From assembly GCA_005877675.1 (NCBI GenBank), contig VBNZ01000023.1, forward strand, positions 1-11,932: DNA of 11,932 nucleotides. Direction: 5' to 3'. The notes under the pieces are model-generated. The model ran no database searches. It saw only the letters and a list, made by a program, of their open reading frames with translations, and had not been told where the DNA came from. The position numbers and the translations under genes were made by a program. The DNA comes from Gammaproteobacteria bacterium. GTDB taxonomy: Bacteria > Pseudomonadota > Gammaproteobacteria > Xanthomonadales > Rhodanobacteraceae. Positions 1 through 7,304 of the stretch are shown here, piece after piece. How positions within the stretch are numbered: the first letter of the stretch is position 1; each line of letters starts with the position of its first letter.

Positions 1-540
1 CGGCATCACGCCCTGAATCTGCACGCGCGCCACACCAGGCAAGCGCTCGATCGGTCGCTTGAGCTTGCGGTCCAGCAGCTCATACGAATTCGACAGGTCC
101 ATGTCTGAGGAAATGCGCAACCCCAGGATCGGCTGATCGGAACTAGAGAACTTCTGCACCTGATAACGCTGCAGATCGCTCGGCAAATCGGCGCGGATCG
201 CGTCGATCTTCTCGCGCGCTTCGACCGCCTTGATCGAGATGTTCTGACCCCATTTGAATTGCATGATGATCTGCGCGCCGTCGGCGCGCGTGACCGATTC
301 CATGCGCTGAATACCGGTCAGCGTCGACAGCGCCTCTTCGACCGGGCGCGTGATGGTGCGTTCGATCTCGCTCGGCGTCGACCCCGGGTACGGGAAATCG
401 ACCAGCATGAACGGGAATTGCACGTCGGGCTCGGCTTCCAGCGGCAGCCGGAACGCGGCGATCAGGCCAATCACCACCATCGACACGAACAGCATGATGA
501 CCGTGACGGGACGCTTGAGGCTGATCTCGGCCAAGGTCAC
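1..540 (-). CDS. RND efflux permease, N-terminal part (second permease of operon; cut by window edge)
   Basis: The reverse strand reads 180 open codons from a GTG at 540 to the window edge. The product begins with a short cytoplasmic stretch (TLAEISLKRPVTV), a first membrane helix at about residues 13–30, then the periplasmic start typical of RND pumps (LPLEAEPDVQFPFM, then TITRPVEEALSTL and a FKWGQN segment). These match the TM1/porter-domain start of proton-driven HAE-1/MdtB-C type exporters, which move drugs or other amphiphiles out through an adaptor and an outer-membrane channel. The GTG start overlaps the TGA stop of the preceding permease as GTGA, which fixes the start and suggests translational coupling. 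The family is about 1030–1050 residues, so most of the protein lies outside the window, including the TM4 Asp pair. The substrate cannot be read from the sequence. Confidence 0.9.
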   Translation of the reverse strand, partial: MTLAEISLKRPVTVIMLFVSMVVIGLIAAFRLPLEAEPDVQFPFMLVDFPYPGSTPSEIERTITRPVEEALSTLTGIQRMESVTRADGAQIIMQFKWGQNISIKAVEAREKIDAIRADLPSDLQRYQVQKFSSSDQPILGLRISSDMDLSNSYELLDRKLKRPIERLPGVARVQIQGVMP

Positions 541-3500
541 GGCAGCACGCCCTCCGGGGCCAGTTCGGTGCTCACATCCACGCCCTGCGCCTTGCGCCGG
601 CCGCGTTCGACATAGACCGCGTCGTTGCGCCGGTCGACAAGGTTGTAGACCACCGGAATCACAATCAGGGTGAGCAACGTCGACACCGCAAGACCGCCGA
701 TCACTGCAATCGCCATCGGTGCGCGTACTTCGTTGCCATCGCCGACGCCGATTGCCAGCGGCATGAAGCCGAGCAGCGTACACAAGGTCGTCATCGTGAT
801 CGGACGCAGACGCGATTCGGCCGCCTGCGCGAGCGCATCGAGCTTGGCTACACCTTCTTCGCGCAGCTGGTTGACGCGATCGATCAGCACGATCGCGTTC
901 TTCACTACGATGCCGGCGAGCATGATCAGGCCGATGAACACCACCACGCTAAGTGGCGTGAACGTGATCTTGAGCGCGAGCACCGCGCCGACCAGCGCGA
1001 GCGGAATCGAGAACATGATGACGAACGGGTGCAGCAGCGATTCGAACTGCGAAGCCATCACCAGATAGACGAGGAAGATCGCGAGCGCGAGTGCGAAGAC
1101 GAGCGACGACACCGAGGCATCGAGCTCCTCGCTCTGTCCGCCGATATGCGTCGTCACGCCGGCGGCAAGCGGGTTGTTGCGCATGATCTGCTGCACTTCG
1201 GCGATGGCGCTGCCCAAGTCTCCATAGTGCAGGTTGGCCGAGACGATCGCGACGCGTTCCTGGCTGATGCGATGGATTTCGCTTGGGCCTTGCGTGGAAA
1301 TCACATCGGCAACGGCCGAGAGACGGATCGGGGCGCCGACGTTGGCGCTCTTTGCGCCGCTTGCGGCATTGCCGTTCGACGTATTCGCGTTGCCACTAGT
1401 GCCCGAATTGGTGCTTGTCGCGCCGGAGGCCGAGGCCGCGTTACCGTTACCGACATTCGCGCTGCCCTGCGATGAATAACCGACTATCAGATTGCGCACG
1501 TCATCGACCGAACCGCGTTGGTTTTCCTGCGCGCGCACGAGCACGTCGATCTTGCGGTCGCGGAAGCTGTAGCGTGTCGCGACCGAGCCGCGCACCTTGT
1601 TCACGACCTGATCGGCTATCTGCTTGGTAGTGAGGCCGAGCGCAGCGGCGCGTTCCTGATCGAAACGAATCTGGATTTCCGGGTAGCCGCCTTCGACCGT
1701 CGATTTCACGTCGGCGAACCGCGGCGAGGCGAGCATCAGCTGCGATAGCTTGCGACCCGCCTTCTCGAGCGACGCGAGATCGTAACCGCGCAGTTCGATC
1801 TCGAGCGGCGTGGCGAAACTGAAAAGCTGCGGTCGCGCGAATTTCACTTCCGCGCCTGCGTGCGAGGCCATCGCCGCGCGTAGTGCATCGGTCGCCGCAC
1901 GCTCGCCCCTCTCACCCGCACCGGGCTTGAGCACGATCAGCAGGCGCGCGATATTTTCGCCAGATTCGGTCGGCGTCGCATCGAGACGCGTGCCGGTGCC
2001 GCTGACGCCATAGATCAAAGCGATGTTCGGATCCTTCGCGTTCTTCGCCTGCAATTCCGCGACGAGCTTGTCGGTGTCGATCAGCGCCGTGCCCGGCGGC
2101 TGCTTCACCGTCATCTCGAAACGTCCCTGCGCGAGCGAGGGAATCAGATCGAGTCCGAGCGTCGGAATCAGTGCGACGCTAATAGCGAACGCGAGCGCGG
2201 CCGCGCCGAGCACCGCAAACGGATGCGCGAGCGCTTTGGGTAGGAAGGCGTGATAGGCGCGTGCGGCGGCGTTGTATGGCGTCAGGGTCAGCCAGCCCCC
2301 GAATGCGATAGCCTTCCTGATTACCCATCCGAGCAGACGCAAGATGGGCGGCAAAATGGCGGACAGCACCAAGGTGATCAGAAAAGCCGGTAGCAGCACA
2401 ATTTTGAGCGGTAGTGACAACAAGAGACCAACGACACGCAACCAGCCTGGCGAATTGTCTTGCCACGGCCAAAGCGCCGCATTAATGCCCCATAGGCTGC
2501 CGACCAGCAATTTCACGACGAACGAAATCGCAATTACCGCGAAGCGGAAGATCGCTGATAGCAGTATCAAGGTGCCGAGTACTAGCGCATACAACACGCC
2601 AACAATGATCGTAATCGGTAAGCCAAAGACAAAGAGCGACACTCGAAGCCATTGGGGCAACGAAGTACTGAAAGGCCACGCGATGATCGCAAGCGCTCCA
2701 TGCCACAACTTGCTCCACAGGGACTCTGTGTCAGCCTGTTCGTCCTTGTATGCAAGCGGTGCGCGCCCTTTGAGCGAAGCAAGCATCGGGATCAAGGTCA
2801 TCGCAACGACGAGCGAAATCAGCATCGCAAATGTGACGGTCAGCGCCTGATCGCGGAACAATTGTCCTGCGACGCCCTGTACGAATACGAGCGGGAAGAA
2901 CACCGCCACCGTGGTGAGCGTCGATGCGATCACCGCCATCGAGACTTCCTTCGCGCCTTTCACGGACGCCTCGAGGATGCTCATGCCGTGCTCGCGCAGG
3001 CGAGCGATATTTTCGAGTACGACGATCGAATCGTCGACCACCATGCCGGTAGCGAGCGCGAGGCCACCAAGCGACATGACGTTCAAACTCACGCCCGCCT
3101 GCCCCATGAAGAAGAACGTTGCGATCAGCGAGATCGGCAGCGACAGCGAGATGATGAACGTGCTCCAGCTGTCGGCGAGGAAGAAGAAGATGATCAGAAT
3201 CGCGAGCACGCCGCCGATCAGCGCATCGTTGCGCACGTCGTTGAGCGAGCTCTGGATGAAAATGGATTGATCATCGATGGTGTCGAGCTTGGCGTTCGGT
3301 GGCAGAACGTTCTTGAGCTTGGCGAGCTGCGCCTTCACCGCTTGCGCGACGCTGACTGTGTTCGCATCGCCTTCCTTGTAGATCGCCAGTTCGATCGACT
3401 CGCGCCCGTCGACGCGCACGATGCCTTCGCGTTCCTTGAAGCCCTGGCGTACTTCTGCGATGTCCTTGAGATGCACGGGCACCCCGTTGTCGACCTTGAT

Positions 3501-4253
3501 CAGCAAGGCGCGCATCTCGTTGAGATTGCCGAACTGGTTGACGGTGCGCACGAGATAGCGCTGCGAGCCGTTCTCGATGCGTCCGCCGGAGACGTTGACG
3601 TTCTCGTCCTTGAGCCGCTGGGTCACGTCGGCGACCGAAAGGCCGAGCTGCTGCAGACGCGACTGGTCGATCGCGACGTCGACCTGGTCTTCCAGACCGC
3701 CGCCGACCTTGACGGCGGCGACGCCGGGTGTGGGTTCAAGACGCTTTTTCAACTCGTCGTCCGCGAAACGACGCAGCTGCTTGAGCGCGGCCTCGTTGAC
3801 CGCGCCACCGTCAGCCTTGGCATCCTGCGTCAGCGACAGGCGGATGATCGGATCGGTCGAAGGATTGAAACGCAACAGCACGGGCTTCTTCGCCTCGAGC
3901 GGCAGCTGCAGCGTGTCGAGCTTGTCGCGCACGTCGAGGCCGGCCTGGTCCATGTTCGCGCCCCAGGCAAATTCAAGCACGACGTCGGACTGGCCCGTGC
4001 GCGAGACCGAATGGATCTTGCGCAGGTTTTTGACCACGCCGATTGCCTCTTCCACCGGTTGCGAAATGAGGTTTTCGATTTCGAGCGGCGCCGCGCCTTC
4101 ATATTCGGTGCGTACGGTCAGCGTCGGATAGGTCAGGTCCGGCAGCAGGTTCACCTTAAGGCCGAACAGCGCGATCACGCCGAACAATACGAAGGTAATC
4201 GTGATCATGCCGACGGTTACGCGTCGGCGCGTAGCGAGTTCAACGATATTCAC
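537..4253 (-). CDS. RND efflux permease with two large insertions (1238 aa)
   Basis: A full-length proton-driven RND inner-membrane permease, the first of two in this operon. TM1 is at about residues 12–32. The N-terminal porter domain follows (LLPDLTYPTL, SQPVEEAIGVV, FAWGAN). TM2–TM6 span about 340–495, with the proton-relay pair Asp407-Asp408 in GMVVDDS, the same numbering as AcrB. TM7 is near 677–700. The second porter domain is about 700–1040, and TM8–12 follow with the conserved Lys at about 1118 (GIVVKNAIVLID). Normal members have about 1040 residues. The excess is explained by a hydrophobic block at about 505–650 between TM6 and TM7 and by a Ser/Asn/Gly/Ala linker at about 927–973. 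The start is GTG at 4253, overlapping the adaptor stop by four bases; the stop overlaps the next permease in the same way. The function is multidrug or amphiphile export by family, substrate unknown. With the second permease it may form an MdtBC-like heterotrimer (inference). Confidence 0.95.
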   Translation of the reverse strand: MNIVELATRRRVTVGMITITFVLFGVIALFGLKVNLLPDLTYPTLTVRTEYEGAAPLEIENLISQPVEEAIGVVKNLRKIHSVSRTGQSDVVLEFAWGANMDQAGLDVRDKLDTLQLPLEAKKPVLLRFNPSTDPIIRLSLTQDAKADGGAVNEAALKQLRRFADDELKKRLEPTPGVAAVKVGGGLEDQVDVAIDQSRLQQLGLSVADVTQRLKDENVNVSGGRIENGSQRYLVRTVNQFGNLNEMRALLIKVDNGVPVHLKDIAEVRQGFKEREGIVRVDGRESIELAIYKEGDANTVSVAQAVKAQLAKLKNVLPPNAKLDTIDDQSIFIQSSLNDVRNDALIGGVLAILIIFFFLADSWSTFIISLSLPISLIATFFFMGQAGVSLNVMSLGGLALATGMVVDDSIVVLENIARLREHGMSILEASVKGAKEVSMAVIASTLTTVAVFFPLVFVQGVAGQLFRDQALTVTFAMLISLVVAMTLIPMLASLKGRAPLAYKDEQADTESLWSKLWHGALAIIAWPFSTSLPQWLRVSLFVFGLPITIIVGVLYALVLGTLILLSAIFRFAVIAISFVVKLLVGSLWGINAALWPWQDNSPGWLRVVGLLLSLPLKIVLLPAFLITLVLSAILPPILRLLGWVIRKAIAFGGWLTLTPYNAAARAYHAFLPKALAHPFAVLGAAALAFAISVALIPTLGLDLIPSLAQGRFEMTVKQPPGTALIDTDKLVAELQAKNAKDPNIALIYGVSGTGTRLDATPTESGENIARLLIVLKPGAGERGERAATDALRAAMASHAGAEVKFARPQLFSFATPLEIELRGYDLASLEKAGRKLSQLMLASPRFADVKSTVEGGYPEIQIRFDQERAAALGLTTKQIADQVVNKVRGSVATRYSFRDRKIDVLVRAQENQRGSVDDVRNLIVGYSSQGSANVGNGNAASASGATSTNSGTSGNANTSNGNAASGAKSANVGAPIRLSAVADVISTQGPSEIHRISQERVAIVSANLHYGDLGSAIAEVQQIMRNNPLAAGVTTHIGGQSEELDASVSSLVFALALAIFLVYLVMASQFESLLHPFVIMFSIPLALVGAVLALKITFTPLSVVVFIGLIMLAGIVVKNAIVLIDRVNQLREEGVAKLDALAQAAESRLRPITMTTLCTLLGFMPLAIGVGDGNEVRAPMAIAVIGGLAVSTLLTLIVIPVVYNLVDRRNDAVYVERGRRKAQGVDVSTELAPEGVLP

Positions 4254-5506
4254 GCCTTGGCTCCGGCCGTGGTCTCGGCGAGCGCCTTGGCCTTGTCCTC
4301 CTTGCCCTTGTCGTCGTTGAGTACCTGCACCGCGGTGCCGTCACGTACGGCGTTGCGGCCGACGGTGATGACCTGCGTGCCTTCGTCGATACCACTTCGG
4401 ATTTCCACCTTGTCGCCATCGCTGTAGCCGATTTTGATCAACTTGCGATGCGCGACCAGGCCGAGCACTACCGGCTTGGCGGCATCCGCTTTGGCAGGAT
4501 CCGCTTTGGCATCGGGCTTCTTGATATCGGCAACCGCGTTGGCCTTCGCGGCATCGGCCGCAAGCGGCTTCGGCTGCGCCTTGTCGACGACGAACACTGC
4601 GGTCTCGCCGTCTTCCTCGATCAGCGCCGAACGCGGAATCGTCAGCGCATCGGCGTGCTGGTCGTAGACGATCTCGACGCGGCCGAACATACCGGGCTTG
4701 AGCGTGCCGCTCGCATCACGGAATTCGCAGGTAACGCGGAACGTACCGCTCGCTGCGTCGACCACCGGGGCTATGCGCTGGATCGCTCCGGCGAACTTGT
4801 GGCCCGGCAGCGCGTCGGCTTCGAGTGCCACTTTCTGTCCCGCCTTGAGGATGCCGAGCTGGCGCTCGGGCACGTTGAGCACGGCCTGCAGCGGGTCCAT
4901 GCCGACGATGCGAAACAGATTCTGGTTGATCTGAATCAGGTTGCCGAGTTTGACCGAACGCTCGGCGATCACGCCGCCGACCGGCGCTAGTATACGAGTA
5001 TACTGAAGCTGCAGCGCTGCGGACTGGTACGCCGCGCGCAGGTTCTGCATATCGAATTTGGTCTGGTCGTATTCGCGCTTGGAGATGAGCTGCTTGGCGA
5101 TCGACTGCTCGGCGTAGGAGAAGCCGGCGTCCGCCTTGTGCATCTGCGCTTCGGCCTGCGCGAGCTGCGCACGCGCGCTGGCGTCGTCGAGCTCAGCCAG
5201 TAGCTGGCCTTCCTTGACCGTCATGCCTTCTTCCACATAGAGCTTCTTCAGCACGCCGCTGATCTTGGCCGCGACCTGCGCCTCGTGATCGGCGCTCAGC
5301 GTTGCGGTGCCGTTATAGCTCGCGGCGATCCGTGCGCGCGCTACCGGCGCCACTTCGACCGCAACGGCATTGGCCACGTCGCTTTTGCCGTCCTTGTCCT
5401 TGAGTTGGGCGGCATCACCCCCGCGGCCACAGCCCGCAAGTGAAAAGCTGAGAGCTCCCACAAGAGCTATGACAAGGGCGTTGCGTATCGGGTTCGACGT
5501 TTTCAT
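4250..5506 (-). CDS. RND efflux periplasmic adaptor (membrane fusion) lipoprotein
   Basis: A 418-residue adaptor linking an RND permease to an outer-membrane channel. The N-terminus has a lipoprotein signal peptide with lipobox LAGC and Cys26, so the protein is probably acylated and anchored to the inner membrane facing the periplasm. Next come the first lipoyl-type half (KISGVLKKLYVEEGMTVKEG, about 81–100), a helical hairpin (about 105–165), the second lipoyl half (YTRILAPVGGVI, about 169–180), a beta-barrel (about 200–285) and a membrane-proximal domain ending with IDEGTQVITVG. This is the HlyD_D23/AcrA-like order. An Ala/Lys/Asp-rich low-complexity stretch at about 309–346 interrupts the membrane-proximal domain, and the C-terminus is Lys/Ala/Glu-rich. 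ATG at 5506 is chosen because it gives a complete signal peptide; no strong Shine–Dalgarno is visible. It is the first gene of the operon, and no local regulator gene is present. Confidence 0.94.
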   Translation of the reverse strand: MKTSNPIRNALVIALVGALSFSLAGCGRGGDAAQLKDKDGKSDVANAVAVEVAPVARARIAASYNGTATLSADHEAQVAAKISGVLKKLYVEEGMTVKEGQLLAELDDASARAQLAQAEAQMHKADAGFSYAEQSIAKQLISKREYDQTKFDMQNLRAAYQSAALQLQYTRILAPVGGVIAERSVKLGNLIQINQNLFRIVGMDPLQAVLNVPERQLGILKAGQKVALEADALPGHKFAGAIQRIAPVVDAASGTFRVTCEFRDASGTLKPGMFGRVEIVYDQHADALTIPRSALIEEDGETAVFVVDKAQPKPLAADAAKANAVADIKKPDAKADPAKADAAKPVVLGLVAHRKLIKIGYSDGDKVEIRSGIDEGTQVITVGRNAVRDGTAVQVLNDDKGKEDKAKALAETTAGAKA

Positions 5507-5546
5507 GGCGGTCGGCTCTAAGGAAGAAGGAACTTGCTATGGTGTA

Positions 5547-5576
5547 ATACTACCCTACATCACTACATTAGCGCAA
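5547..5576 (-). promoter_or_regulatory. Candidate promoter of the efflux operon
   Basis: On the minus strand a weak −35 (TTGCGC, 5571–5576) and −10 (TAGTAT, 5547–5552) are separated by 18 nt, about 40 nt upstream of the adaptor ATG. Only 3/6 and 4/6 bases match the sigma-70 consensus. The spacer holds repeated GTAG units (CTAC on the plus strand at 5550–5553, 5555–5558 and 5563–5566), which could be a regulator site. The patch is AT-rich compared with its surroundings. Position and composition are the only support. Confidence 0.3.
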
Positions 5577-5814
5577 GTCCCCCTGTAGAGCATCCCTATC
5601 CCGATACAGATGCAGTTTCCTCACAAATAGTTTCATTGGTAAGCGCCAGAAGTCATGACGTGCCTTCCGGCATATCCGCGCTTTGCGCGCGCGCTCGCGT
5701 CATCGACTTGAGCTGCATACAAAAGCGGTGCCCCGCATATCGCGTATCGCGTTCACCGCCGCGCGGAATTTCGTGTTCGGCTCTCTGATCTAGTGGTCGT
5801 TCGAGGTGCGCTGC

Positions 5815-5820
5815 TATACT
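5815..5820 (+). promoter_or_regulatory. Candidate −10 box upstream of the cytochrome genes
   Basis: TATACT (5/6 match to TATAAT) lies 42 nt before the ATG of the first cytochrome reading frame. I see no convincing −35 at 16–18 nt upstream, so this is a suggestion only. If real, it would drive the remnant and the intact cytochrome gene as one transcript ending at the hairpin after 6532. Confidence 0.3.
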
Positions 5821-5862
5821 TGCGCGCTCCGCTCCGCTACCTGCACCTAGAACACGATACTC

Positions 5863-6167
5863 ATGACAAGAACGTTGTTCGTTTCTGCCCTGACCCTACT
5901 CTCCGTTTTTTCCGCACCAGCTATCGCTGCCGATAAAGGCGATGCCAAAGCCGGCAAGGCGCTCGTCTAGTGAGCGGATACATGAATGCGTATCCGAACT
6001 ACCACGTGCCGCGCATCGCGGGGCAGAACTACGACTACCTCGTCAATGCGCTGACCGAATACAAGAAGGGCGAGCGCAATCATCCGACCATGCGTGCGCA
6101 GGGCGAGAGCCTGTCGGATCAGGACATCCGCAATATCGCCACCTACCTCTCGAGCATCAGCAAGTGA
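5863..6167 (+). pseudogene. Small c-type cytochrome remnant lacking its CxxCH heme site
   Basis: ATG at 5863 opens a frame with a good Sec signal peptide (MTRTLFVSALTLLSVFSAPAIA) followed by ADKGDAKAGKALV, the usual start of a cytochrome c4/c553-type domain, and then stops at TAG 5968–5970. In another frame from 5970 the sequence continues as the rest of the same domain: NAYPNYHVPRIAGQNYDYLVNAL, then the axial-Met loop HPTMRAQGESLS, ending in YLSSISK and TGA at 6165–6167. The segment that should hold CxxCHG between the two parts is absent and the frame changes. The simplest reading is a deletion of about a dozen codons plus frameshift in a formerly normal cytochrome gene; a sequencing or assembly error is also possible. 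A protein from the GTG at 5970 would have neither a signal peptide nor a heme site. The intact paralogue follows 11 nt later. Confidence 0.75.
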
Positions 6168-6178
6168 ATCGTCCGGCC

Positions 6179-6532
6179 ATGAAACTCTTCACGACTCTCT
6201 CGATTGCTTGCGGCTTGGCGTTGTCGATGGCCGCTTCGGCCGAAACGATTCCAGCGGAAAAGGTCAAGGAAAAGGCCGCGACCTGCGCTGCCTGCCACGG
6301 CCCTGACGGCAACGCCGGCACCGATGCGCAATACCCGCGCCTCGCCGGCCAGTACCATGACTACCTCGCGCGCGCGTTGCACGAGTACAAGAACGGCGAG
6401 CGCAAGAACGCGATCATGGCTGGGTTCGCCAATACGCTATCGGACGCGGAGATCGACGCACTATCGCGCTATTTCGGCGCGATGCCGAGCAAGCTTGACG
6501 ACCTGGCAAAGTACGAACAGGGTTCGGACTGA
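6179..6532 (+). CDS. Small periplasmic c-type cytochrome (c4/c553-like, monoheme)
   Basis: A 117-residue protein with a Sec signal peptide (MKLFTTLSIACGLALSMAASA, probable cleavage after residue 21). It has one heme-attachment motif, CAACH (Cys36, Cys39, His40), in the context CAACHGPDGNAG. YPRLAGQYHDYL follows, and Met80 in the NAIMAGFANTLSD segment is the likely sixth ligand. It should be a periplasmic electron carrier of the cytochrome c class I family, passing electrons to terminal oxidases or other acceptors; the partner cannot be read from the window. ATG 6179 is chosen because it gives a complete signal peptide. The ribosome site is weak. The gene lies directly behind the broken paralogue, with which it shares the PR(I/L)AGQxxDYL and Met-loop pattern, so the pair arose by duplication. 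A strong terminator follows. Confidence 0.92.
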   Translation: MKLFTTLSIACGLALSMAASAETIPAEKVKEKAATCAACHGPDGNAGTDAQYPRLAGQYHDYLARALHEYKNGERKNAIMAGFANTLSDAEIDALSRYFGAMPSKLDDLAKYEQGSD

Positions 6533-6553
6533 TTTCGAATCCGGATCGAAGCA

Positions 6554-6590
6554 AAAAAAGGTGCGATGATTCGCGCCTTTTTTGTTTTTT
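6554..6590. terminator. Bidirectional Rho-independent terminator
   Basis: A 12-bp stem (AAAAAAGGTGCG at 6554–6565 pairing with CGCGCCTTTTTT at 6572–6583, one G·T pair) closes a 6-nt loop. It is followed by T runs on the plus strand, and by an A run that becomes U-rich on the opposite strand. It lies 21 nt after the cytochrome stop and just beyond the nfuA stop, so it can end both convergent transcripts. Confidence 0.85.
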
Positions 6591-6593
6591 AAG

Positions 6594-7202
6594 TCAACGC
6601 ACGGCGGAATGACCGTGATGCTCGCGATAGTACGGGTTCTCGCCGCTCTTGTGATCCGTCGCGTCACGCACCGCACTGATTTCGGGGAACTGCGCACGCA
6701 GAGTTTTCTCGATGCCCTGCTTCAAAGTCACATCCGCCATGCCGCAGCCGTGACAGCCTCCGCCAAACTGCAACACGATCGCCTGGTCTGAAGTCACCTC
6801 GACCAGGCGCACGCGGCCGCCGTGCGCGGCGATTTGCGGATTGATCTCGGAATCCAATACGTACTGCACACGATCGGCTAACGGCGCATCGGCCGTAGGC
6901 ACGCTACCCTTGATCTTCGGCGCGCGGATCGTCAGCTGGCCGCCGGTCGCATTGACCTGATAATCGACATCTGCGTCTTCAAGAAAACGCGCGCTCGCAG
7001 CATCGATATAAACCGAAAAATCCTTGCACTCGACCACGGTCTCGTCACCCGCCAGATCGCTTGGCTCGCAGTATTCGAGCACGCAGTCCGCCTTCGGCGT
7101 GCCGCCGTGCACCGCCTTCATGCGGATGCCTAAGCCAGCGATATCTTGCTGATCGATGAGATGGCGAAAATAATTCTGCGCGCTGTCGGAAACGTGGATC
7201 AT
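6594..7202 (-). CDS. nfuA: Fe–S cluster biogenesis protein NfuA
   Basis: A 202-residue cytoplasmic iron–sulfur carrier of the two-domain NfuA type (E. coli protein about 191 residues). Residues about 1–95 form the degenerate A-type scaffold domain (MIHVSDSAQNYF, then YQVNATGGQLTIRAPKIKG). Residues about 105–180 form the Nfu domain (INPQIAAHGGRV) with the cluster-binding pair Cys150 and Cys153 in GGGCHGCGM. NfuA homodimers hold a [4Fe-4S] cluster and pass it to apo-enzymes, especially under oxidative or iron stress (family knowledge). ATG 7202 is preferred to upstream in-frame starts because the protein then begins like known NfuA and because a TATAAT box lies just upstream at 7236–7241. The gene is convergent with the cytochrome and divergent from phhB. 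The C-terminal tail is His-rich (YYREHHGHSAVR). Confidence 0.95.
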   Translation of the reverse strand: MIHVSDSAQNYFRHLIDQQDIAGLGIRMKAVHGGTPKADCVLEYCEPSDLAGDETVVECKDFSVYIDAASARFLEDADVDYQVNATGGQLTIRAPKIKGSVPTADAPLADRVQYVLDSEINPQIAAHGGRVRLVEVTSDQAIVLQFGGGCHGCGMADVTLKQGIEKTLRAQFPEISAVRDATDHKSGENPYYREHHGHSAVR

Positions 7203-7235
7203 TGCTGGGCCGAGAAAGGAAATCGAATAAGGACC

Positions 7236-7265
7236 ATTATAGTACTGATTCATCCGCGCTGCCGA
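7236..7265 (-). promoter_or_regulatory. nfuA promoter candidate
   Basis: On the minus strand a perfect −10 TATAAT (7236–7241) lies 18 nt from a −35-like TCGGCA (7260–7265, 4/6 match). The start site would fall near 7228, leaving a leader of about 26 nt before ATG 7202. This argues against longer NfuA starts upstream. The −35 overlaps a small palindrome, GCCGA-T-TCGGC (7261–7271). Confidence 0.6.
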
Positions 7266-7277
7266 TTCGGCGATAAT
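7249..7277 (+). promoter_or_regulatory. phhB promoter candidate
   Basis: GATAAT (7272–7277, 5/6 match) is spaced 17 nt from TTCATC (7249–7254, 3/6). The start site would be near 7284, about 20 nt before ATG 7305. It interleaves with the divergent nfuA promoter. Confidence 0.45.
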
Positions 7278-7304
7278 CCGCCTGTCGCCTAACGGAGCCG
7301 CGCC

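Larger units (their letters stand above)
5507..5862. other. Intergenic gap between the efflux operon and the cytochrome genes
   Basis: About 356 nt lie between the divergently read adaptor gene and the cytochrome remnant. Apart from the weak promoter candidates on each strand, I see short local repeats only: GTTTC twice at about 5616–5635, TATCGCG twice at about 5738–5751, and a GC-rich run near 5680–5700. A short open frame at 5534–5788 has no recognisable protein features and no ribosome site. No efflux regulator gene (TetR, MarR or two-component) is encoded here. Confidence 0.6.

Noticed and set aside
2652..4427. 591-codon open frame on the plus strand opposite the RND permease
   Set aside because: Composition is Arg/Asp/His/Glu-rich, as expected for the antisense of a GC-rich gene; it has no recognisable domain and it covers a clearly real permease.
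5970..6167. Independent 65-residue protein from GTG 5970
   Set aside because: It is the back half of a cytochrome domain without signal peptide or heme site, and better explained as part of the broken gene.
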